Source of the DNA: DASRCB01 sp035653295
GTDB lineage: Bacteria > Acidobacteriota > Terriglobia > Bryobacterales > Bryobacteraceae
Assembly (NCBI GenBank): GCA_035653295.1
Contig: DASRCB010000122.1
Coordinates: 1 to 36,847, forward strand
Length of the DNA: 36,847 nt
Direction: 5' to 3'
This document shows, in pieces, positions 31,961 to 36,847 of this stretch. A program made the translations under genes and the position numbers. Position 1 is the first letter of the stretch. Each line of letters opens with the position of its first letter. A model generated the notes under the pieces. It had not been told where the DNA came from and searched no databases. It was given only the letters and a program-made list of their open reading frames with translations.

Positions 31961-32900
31961 AGGTGGTTTCGTTTCTGCTAGTTAGCTGATGCGGGCACAC
32001 CACGGCATTGGGGCGGTTCGCATAAATTACTGGACGATTTCCCGGGGCGCAACGTGGAGAAGAACCTTTTGCGGGGGTGGACGTTTTCATTGTAGCGAAT
32101 GGGGGACGCGGCCCGAAAAGCCCGTGGCCTGTGGTCCGTGGCCCGTGGCCCGAAAAGCCCGTGGTCCGTCGGCCGTAGCCCGACAAACCGGGGCCCGGGG
32201 TCCGGGGCCCGGGGTCCGCTGTGTGCTGAGCCGGTACGCCGTTCCTGGGATCGACTTCGGGTGTGCTGGACGAAAGGGCCATCGCGTGGGGATGGTGGTC
32301 CGTGCCCTGTCGTCCGTGGTCCGCTGTGTGCTGGGCCGGTATGCCGTCCTCGGGTGGGATTTCTGGTGTGCTGTCAATCGGTTGCGCGTCTGTGGGCAGG
32401 TGTTCGATTGTGGGATTGGGTTCGATTGGCGCGTTTTCCGGGTCGTAGTCCATGAGCGTTTTGTATGCCCTCGCCATCTGGCGCTCGTAGCGGGATTCGT
32501 AGCGGCTTAGGAGCTCCAGTGCGCGGGTGAAATCGGCCATGGCGCGGAAGGAGCGGTAGGTCTTTTCGTCGGGCGGGAGCTGGCACGGACCCATGAGACC
32601 GGCTTCGTATTTGTACGCGGTCTTCTCCAGCGCCCAGACGCGGCGGATGCGCCAGGCGCAGGCGGCTATTGATTCGACCTGAAGCCGCTGGAACGGCGTT
32701 GAGGGACGGAACTCGTCTTCCAGTTCGGTGGACAGTTGCAGGAAGCGCTCGGCCGGCTCGGTTGGAAGCACGATGATTTCGCTTAGCGGGCCGTGTTTTA
32801 CGGCGTTGCGGCATGAACGCAGTTTGCCCTCGGGGGTTTTGGGCCCGTGCGATTTTGCGCCATTTTCGCGAGAAGAACGGATACGACGTTCGGAAGACAT
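31929..32900 (-). CDS. KHG-signature hypothetical protein with repetitive tail
   Basis: Start ATG 32900 has AGGAGGG upstream; 323 residues. Residues ~10-40 hold RENGAKSHGPKTPEGKLRSC...NAVKHG, a signature I recognise from recurrent uncharacterised proteins of Acidobacteriota and Planctomycetes. A helical region follows (FQRLQVESIAACAWRIRRVWALEKTAYKYE, YESRYERQMARAYKTLMDYD). The C-terminal ~140 residues are translated minisatellite: two copies of a DG/NG(I/V)PAQHTAD motif and GPRTTGHG-like repeats. The C-terminus reads 32 bp into pilB, so the natural stop may have been lost through repeat expansion. Function unknown. Confidence 0.6.
   Translation of the reverse strand: MSSERRIRSSRENGAKSHGPKTPEGKLRSCRNAVKHGPLSEIIVLPTEPAERFLQLSTELEDEFRPSTPFQRLQVESIAACAWRIRRVWALEKTAYKYEAGLMGPCQLPPDEKTYRSFRAMADFTRALELLSRYESRYERQMARAYKTLMDYDPENAPIEPNPTIEHLPTDAQPIDSTPEIPPEDGIPAQHTADHGRQGTDHHPHAMALSSSTPEVDPRNGVPAQHTADPGPRTPGPGLSGYGRRTTGFSGHGPRTTGHGLFGPRPPFATMKTSTPAKGSSPRCAPGNRPVIYANRPNAVVCPHQLTSRNETTYGHQRQNRIR
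32099..32390. repeat. Coding minisatellite / imperfect tandem repeats
   Basis: Between 32110 and 32215 the DNA is a string of GGCCCGTGGTCCGTGGCCC-like units. The block TCCGCTGTGTGCTG...GGTGTGCTG at about 32214-32275 recurs at about 32328-32375 with substitutions, a period near 113 bp. All lie within the 3' part of the KHG-signature gene and keep it open. Such units are prone to slippage. Confidence 0.7.
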
Positions 32901-33006
32901 TGGAGACTTCCCTCCTGGCAATATCTTCCCGCGCGGAGTCAAGCTTTTCGGAGGGGGGCTTCGGCTAATGGCTTTTGGATTCATCGACATGACGAAGACA
33001 AAAGCC

Positions 33007-33023
33007 CTGTGAACGCCTCACAG
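33007..33023 (-). terminator. Possible terminator hairpin after the DUF2934 gene
   Basis: CTGTGA-ACGCC-TCACAG is a 6-bp stem, 40 bp beyond the DUF2934 stop in the direction of transcription. On the - strand it is followed by GGCTTTTG, a weak T-run. Strength as a terminator is uncertain. Confidence 0.35.
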
Positions 33024-33062
33024 TGTTTCGTCAACGAGAGTTAAAATGGCAGCGCGAAACTG

Positions 33063-33281
33063 CTATTTGTTCGCGGCGGCCAGCATCTGCGAGGAGAGCC
33101 GATTGCCAAATGTTCGCGTGAGCTTTTTCAGCTTCAACGCGCGCTCGGCGGCGAACCAGTCTTCCTCGGGCGAGCCGATCGGACGTCCGCGCTTCTCCCA
33201 GAGAGCGTACGCGAGCACGGCAATTTCGGTTTCGTTCACCGGCTGTTCCTCGCGCTCGACGGCAACGTGCGAGTGTGTCAT
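33063..33281 (-). CDS. DUF2934 protein
   Basis: The 72-residue protein contains IAVLAYALWEKRGRPIGSPEEDWFAAE, the diagnostic DUF2934 pattern (hydrophobic, YxLWExxGRPxGxxxxDWxxAE). Its function is unknown; the domain is common as short stand-alone proteins in Acidobacteriota and Proteobacteria. Start ATG 33281 fits the domain boundary and longer upstream frames are non-conserved. The start codon is 14 bp from that of the divergent FG-GAP gene. Confidence 0.8.
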   Translation of the reverse strand: MTHSHVAVEREEQPVNETEIAVLAYALWEKRGRPIGSPEEDWFAAERALKLKKLTRTFGNRLSSQMLAAANK

Positions 33282-33295
33282 GGTGACTATTGAGA

Positions 33296-34522
33296 ATGAG
33301 AGTATCACGACCGCGCGACTGCTGCGCTTTGGCCGCGGCGGCAGCCGGTTGCGCGCTGCTGGCCGCTGCCGCCGGACCGGCAACCGAATTCCGCTGGAAG
33401 CATCTCTCGAGCGCAGCCGGCGACCTGGCAGCCCCGAACATAGGCCGCGAGCAGACCTCGGCGACCGTAGCGGACTTCAACAAAGACGGTGTCAACGACT
33501 TCGTGATCACCGAGCGCACGGCGCCCGATTCCGTGGTGCTCTATCTGCACGGCGGAACCGGCTGGAATCGGGCCGTAATCGAGCCGCAGCCTCTGCACAT
33601 AGAGGCCGGCGGAGTTGCCGTGGATGTCGATGGCGACGGCGACCTCGACTTTATTGCCGGCGGCGACTGGAAGAGCAATCAGGTGTGGTGGTGGGAAAAC
33701 CCGTATCCGAATTTCGACTGTCCGTGGAAACGCCATCTGATCAAGAACTCCGGAGCGGCGAAACACCACGACCAGATCGCCGCCGATTTCGACGGCTGCG
33801 GCCGTCCGGAAATCGCCTTCTGGAATCAGGACGCGCACGGGTTGTTTATCGCGAAGATCCCGTCAGACCCACGCGGCGTGAGCGAGTGGCCGATCACGCA
33901 GGTCTACGCCTACAGCGCCGACAGCGAGCCGGTGCAGCGCGGCGCGCCGGCCTCGTTTCGCGGCACGAACGAACACGAGGGACTCGCGGTGATGGACATC
34001 GATGGCGACGGCCGGCCCGACATCGTGGGGGGCGGCCGGTGGTACCGCAATCTCGGGGGCCTGAAGTTCGAGGCCAATCTCATCGATCCGAGCTACAGCT
34101 TTTCGCGCGCCGCGGCAGGTCAGCTGAAGCAGGGGGGCCGTCCCGAAGTGGTGTTTGTGGTCGGCGACGGGGACGGGCCGCTGAACTGGTACGAGTGGGT
34201 GAAGGGCACGTGGATTCCCCATAAGATCGCCGATATTCACTACGGCCACAGCCTGGCCGTGCTGGACGTGAACGGCGACGGCAATCCCGACATCTTCTGC
34301 GCCGAACAGCGGCTCGATGGCGCGAATCCGGATTCGAAGATCTACATCTTCTACGGCGACGGCGCGGGCAATTTCACGCCGTCGGTGATCGATCACGGAT
34401 ACGATCTGCACGAGGCGAAGATCGCCGACCTGAATGGCGACGGCTTGCCCGACATTCTCGGCAAGCCCTATAACTACCAGACGCCGCGACTGGACATCTG
34501 GATTAACCAGGGCGCGAAGTAG
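33296..34522 (+). CDS. Secreted FG-GAP/VCBS repeat protein
   Basis: The 408-residue protein has a signal peptide-like leader (ALAAAAAGCALLAAAAGPA) and six FG-GAP-type repeats, each with a calcium loop: DFNKDGVND, DVDGDGDLD, DFDGCGRPE (degenerate), DIDGDGRPD, DVNGDGNPD and DLNGDGLPD. This predicts a calcium-stabilised beta-propeller outside the cytoplasm, likely adhesive or carbohydrate-related. Start ATG 33296 is preferred over a TTG two codons upstream. It ends 9 bp before the Tat-type isomerase-like gene, so the two form an operon. Confidence 0.85.
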   Translation: MRVSRPRDCCALAAAAAGCALLAAAAGPATEFRWKHLSSAAGDLAAPNIGREQTSATVADFNKDGVNDFVITERTAPDSVVLYLHGGTGWNRAVIEPQPLHIEAGGVAVDVDGDGDLDFIAGGDWKSNQVWWWENPYPNFDCPWKRHLIKNSGAAKHHDQIAADFDGCGRPEIAFWNQDAHGLFIAKIPSDPRGVSEWPITQVYAYSADSEPVQRGAPASFRGTNEHEGLAVMDIDGDGRPDIVGGGRWYRNLGGLKFEANLIDPSYSFSRAAAGQLKQGGRPEVVFVVGDGDGPLNWYEWVKGTWIPHKIADIHYGHSLAVLDVNGDGNPDIFCAEQRLDGANPDSKIYIFYGDGAGNFTPSVIDHGYDLHEAKIADLNGDGLPDILGKPYNYQTPRLDIWINQGAK

Positions 34523-34531
34523 ACTGACGAC

Positions 34532-35371
34532 ATGACCAGACGGACATTTCTCGCGGGCATGACCGCAGCCGCGGCAAGCGCGCGCGCGGACACCTTCGCA
34601 GGCCCGCTCGGGTTTGAGATCTACAGCTTCCGGCGGCAGATGAAGAAGGATATTCCCGCCACGCTGAAGCAGATTCGCAGTCTGGGATTCCATGAGGTGG
34701 AGGTTCCGGAGTTCTACGGCCTGACGGCGGCCGATTTTCGCGCGGCGCTCGACGCAGCCGGCCTGCGCGCGACGTCATTGCTCGCGCAGTACGACCGCAT
34801 GTCGAAGGACCTCACCGGAGTGGCCACCGACGCGAAGACGCTTGGCGTGGAGTGGGTGGTGTTTCCGTGGATTCCTCATCAGGGCGCGCTGACGCTCACG
34901 GACGCCGAGCGCGCGGCGCTGGAGATGAACGCGTGGGCGCGGGAGCTGGCCGGATCGAAGCTGCGCTTCGCGTATCATCCACATGGGTACGAGTTCGGCC
35001 CCTCACCTCAGGGCACGCTGTTCGATACGCTCGCCGCCAAAACCGAACCCGCGTCGGTGTTCTTCGAGATGGACACTTTCTGGATCGCGGTTCCCGGGCA
35101 GGACTGCGTGAAACTGCTGGAGAAGTATCCTCGGCGCTTCCGCCTGATGCACCTGAAGGATCTGGCGAAGGAATCCAAAACCGGCGATCTGTCGGGCCAG
35201 GCGCCGGACGAGGAGAGCGTGGCCGTGGGTTCCGGAATGCTGCCGTGGCCGGAGATCCTGCGCGCCGCCAGGAAGGCCGGCGTGGAGCGATACTACATCG
35301 AAGACGAGAGCCCGGACGCGCCGAAGCAGGTCCCCGACAGCCTGGTGTATCTGCACTCGGTGGAATTCTGA
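34532..35371 (+). CDS. Tat-exported sugar phosphate isomerase/epimerase-like TIM barrel
   Basis: The 279-residue protein starts MTRRTFLAGMTAAAASARAD, a twin-arginine signal (RRTFLAG). The mature part is an AP endonuclease 2/xylose isomerase-like barrel: GFEIYSFRRQMKKDIPATLKQIRSLGFHEVEVPEF, FAYHPHGYEF, FFEMDTFWIAVPGQD, RFRLMHLKDLAKES and YIEDESPD supply the Glu/His/Asp metal ligands typical of the group. The substrate is unknown. It is paired with the FG-GAP protein, suggesting periplasmic carbohydrate processing. Confidence 0.85.
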   Translation: MTRRTFLAGMTAAAASARADTFAGPLGFEIYSFRRQMKKDIPATLKQIRSLGFHEVEVPEFYGLTAADFRAALDAAGLRATSLLAQYDRMSKDLTGVATDAKTLGVEWVVFPWIPHQGALTLTDAERAALEMNAWARELAGSKLRFAYHPHGYEFGPSPQGTLFDTLAAKTEPASVFFEMDTFWIAVPGQDCVKLLEKYPRRFRLMHLKDLAKESKTGDLSGQAPDEESVAVGSGMLPWPEILRAARKAGVERYYIEDESPDAPKQVPDSLVYLHSVEF

Positions 35372-35397
35372 CGCACAGCGTTGCTGCGATGCTGCTC

Positions 35398-35835
35398 TCA
35401 GGCCGTGCTCATGGCCACAATTTCGTCAATCTTCGTGACTTTCCCACCGCCAAACGTGAACCACTGCACCACGCGCGCGCGATAATCCCGCCCCTCGTGG
35501 TGGAATTTCCCGCTCTCGCGAAACAGGACCGCGGCGCAGTCGCGTTCCCAGAGCATGCACTCGATCTCCGGCCTCTGCTCCGCGAGCTGGGAGAAGTTCG
35601 CGCGTACTGCTTCGAGCACAGGCCGGCGGCCGGTCCATTTCCCGTCCATCGGTCCCGCGCCGCGAATGTCCAATTCCACATCGTCGGCGAGTAACTGACC
35701 GAAGCCCTCATAATCACCCCGAATCAGGGCGTCGTAGAGCGAGGTGAGGATGCGGTGATTACCTCGGCGCGCCTCGTCCGCGGGCGCACCTTGACGCACC
35801 TCATTCATAAAACGGGTTACGAACTCCGCGTCCAT
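35398..35835 (-). CDS. SnoaL-like/NTF2-fold protein
   Basis: The 145-residue protein shows the SnoaL/ketosteroid-isomerase-like layout: helix LTSLYDALIRGDYEGFGQLLADDVELDIRG, GxWTGRRPVLEAVRANF, and strands MLWERDCAAVLFRES, YRARVVQWFTFGGGKVTKIDEIV. Proteins of this fold isomerise, hydrate or bind small polar ligands; the role here is unknown. It lies on its own between convergent and co-directional neighbours. Confidence 0.75.
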   Translation of the reverse strand: MDAEFVTRFMNEVRQGAPADEARRGNHRILTSLYDALIRGDYEGFGQLLADDVELDIRGAGPMDGKWTGRRPVLEAVRANFSQLAEQRPEIECMLWERDCAAVLFRESGKFHHEGRDYRARVVQWFTFGGGKVTKIDEIVAMSTA

Positions 35836-35873
35836 TGTCAGAGCGTACTATGAATGGCGCGGAAAATCGGCGG

Positions 35874-36329
35874 CTATGGCATTTTCGAGGAATCGTCGAA
35901 CGCGATCTCGATCTCGGCGGTCTTGCCTGGCTCGATATTCACCGGCGAGGCCTCGCCTGGAGTCTTGCTGTATACCCCCAGCGACGCGCCCGAAGGAGGC
36001 TGCGACATTCCGTCGTATTGACCCGAGGGGTCGAACACGGTAGAGACGTACACGGGCGACTTGTCGACATCGCTGAAGGTTACCGTCCCGTCCTTAGCCG
36101 CCGCGCTCTGCTCGCTGATGGGCATTCCTTCACCCTTCATGAAATCCGGCGAATCAAACAGGAACACGATGATGTGATGCTTGTCATCGACGGTCCCTGT
36201 GCCTGTGTAATTCAGCTTTACCTTCAGGGTGCGCGGTTCAGGAGCTTTGGCGGGAGTTTTGTCCTGAGCCACGGCGGCGGCGGCCGACAGGATAAGGGCG
36301 GTGAGGGTCAGACACGAAGTAAGGCGCAT
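35874..36329 (-). CDS. Secreted beta-rich protein of unknown function
   Basis: Start ATG 36329 gives 151 residues with a signal peptide (MRLTSCLTLTALILSAAAAVAQ, cleavage near AVAQ). The mature part is strand-rich with TLKVKLNYTGTGTVDDKHHIIVFLFD, GTVTFSDVDKSPVYVSTVFDP and KTAEIEIAFDD, like a carboxypeptidase regulatory-like or DUF2141-type sandwich, but without a firm match. The ribosome site AAGGAG lies in a short hairpin. The gene sits between MurJ and the SnoaL-like gene, all on the same strand. Confidence 0.65.
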   Translation of the reverse strand: MRLTSCLTLTALILSAAAAVAQDKTPAKAPEPRTLKVKLNYTGTGTVDDKHHIIVFLFDSPDFMKGEGMPISEQSAAAKDGTVTFSDVDKSPVYVSTVFDPSGQYDGMSQPPSGASLGVYSKTPGEASPVNIEPGKTAEIEIAFDDSSKMP

Positions 36330-36338
36330 GCGTATGCT

Positions 36339-36353
36339 TCTCCTTGCAGGAGA
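36339..36353 (-). promoter_or_regulatory. Inverted repeat that would enclose the Shine-Dalgarno
   Basis: On the - strand TCTCCT-GCA-AGGAGA forms a 6-bp stem in which AGGAGA is the Shine-Dalgarno, 9 nt before ATG 36329. It could limit translation until melted. The stem is short and the effect is inferred. Confidence 0.35.
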
Positions 36354-36399
36354 GAACGTACATACCGCGGCATTCGTTCCAGCCCTTTTTCGGCGCGTT

Positions 36400-36847
36400 C
36401 TAGCGGCTAAGCCGCAGCAGCCGGCCGGCGCGCCGCAGCAGGCCGCGGCCTTCCTCGATGCCGAAAAAGGCGCTGAAGGCGAAGTAGATGAGGCCAAAAG
36501 GGACCAGAATGAATGCGGCCCTGATGGCCACCGGGTGCAGGTGAGGAGCGAACCGCAGCAGAGTCCCCACGGCTGCGCCGGCCAGCGCGGCGGACCAGAG
36601 GCGTCCCACGAAAGCGAAGGGCAGACCCGTATCGCCAATGCGGCGATTGAGTCCGCGGCGCAGCAGAGCGAACTCCACCCAGCCGGCCACTCCCGCCGAG
36701 GCGGTCAGGCCCGCGGCGCCCCAGCGCGGCTCGATACCCAGCCAATGCGGCAGTGGAACGGCGCACAGCCAGCCCAGCGCCGTTGTGAGCGCCACGCGGA
36801 GAACGGCAAAGCGAAGCGGCGTGCGCGTGTCGCGCAGAGCGTAATAA
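36400..36847 (-). CDS. murJ: Lipid II flippase MurJ, C-terminal part (partial at window edge)
   Basis: The frame is open from the right edge: YYALRDTRTPLRFAVLRVAL, then about four hydrophobic segments (AALAGAAVGTLLRF, AIRAAFILVPFGLIYFAFSAFFG and others), ending at 36400. YALRDTRTPxxxA is the conserved MurJ/MVF-family loop. MurJ moves lipid II across the inner membrane for peptidoglycan synthesis. The start lies beyond the window. A ~70 bp gap separates it from the secreted protein. Confidence 0.85.
   Translation of the reverse strand, partial: YYALRDTRTPLRFAVLRVALTTALGWLCAVPLPHWLGIEPRWGAAGLTASAGVAGWVEFALLRRGLNRRIGDTGLPFAFVGRLWSAALAGAAVGTLLRFAPHLHPVAIRAAFILVPFGLIYFAFSAFFGIEEGRGLLRRAGRLLRLSR

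Noticed and set aside
30494..31981. Long open frame opposite pilB
   Set aside because: It reads the mirror of pilB codons in GC-rich DNA, has no recognisable domain and no ribosome site, and lies fully inside a well-supported gene.
33282..33295. Second bidirectional leaderless promoter between DUF2934 and the FG-GAP gene
   Set aside because: The starts are 14 bp apart, but the hexamers at 5-7 nt (GACTAT on +, CTCAAT or CAATAG on -) match the -10 consensus poorly.

Overview
The window is GC-rich, densely coded DNA from a Gram-negative bacterium. An Acidobacteriota member of the Bryobacterales/Solibacteraceae type is the best guess. Support comes from a DUF2934 protein, a protein with the N-terminal NGAKSHGPKTPEGK...KHG signature that I associate with Acidobacteriota and Planctomycetes, an LPS-modifying Kdo hydroxylase, a BamE-like lipoprotein-type fold, and a PilB-PilMNOP operon ending in a pseudopilin with a long Pro/Gln/Gly linker. 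This assignment is inference: no rRNA or other phylogenetic marker is present. No tRNA, rRNA, CRISPR array, transposase or integrase was seen.

Layout. 1-3060 (+): tail of a membrane glycosyltransferase-like protein, accA, a small membrane protein that probably starts at CTG inside the accA stop, and a Kdo hydroxylase. 3061-7736 (-): a tetrapyrrole operon in the order hemX/ccsA-like, hemA, hemC, a hairpin cluster, and a fused cobA-hemD. 7834-9886 (+): an SDR oxidoreductase, then a ClpB-D2-like AAA+ ATPase with a textbook sigma-54 promoter and its own terminator. 9946-13132 (-): a siroheme nitrite/sulfite reductase, which would use the uroporphyrinogen III methylation product of CobA-HemD, and an ArnT-like GT39 protein. 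13151-15239 (+): a secreted HIT-like protein coupled to a UxaA-type dehydratase.

15240-17402 looks like an inserted module. It carries hairpin repeats, a signal-less subtilisin-like protease and an overlapping small I9-inhibitor-like protein, and it is bounded by two copies of the last 38 bp of the dehydratase gene. The copies differ only at three synonymous third positions. 17464-23220 (+): a double BamE-like protein, a two-TM small protein, a YncE-propeller/phosphoesterase fusion and a GH57 enzyme. 23212-25590 (-): a secreted TIM-barrel glycosidase-like protein, followed by a divergent GNAT acetyltransferase. 26087-31960 (-): pilB-pilM-pilN-pilO-pilP-pseudopilin, with 4-17 bp overlaps from pilN onward. 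31929-36847: the KHG-signature protein with a minisatellite tail, DUF2934, an FG-GAP protein plus a Tat-type sugar isomerase-like pair, a SnoaL-like protein, a secreted beta-rich protein, and the C-terminus of MurJ running off the edge.

The most interesting signals are: (1) the protease/inhibitor module flanked by duplicated gene 3' ends; (2) a near-symmetric bidirectional -10 element at 13138-13145 that would give leaderless transcripts on both strands; (3) the sigma-54-driven single-ring AAA+ protein with an LGFG loop where ClpX/ClpA carry their ClpP-docking loop; (4) mosaic hairpin repeats shared between the heme operon and the insertion.
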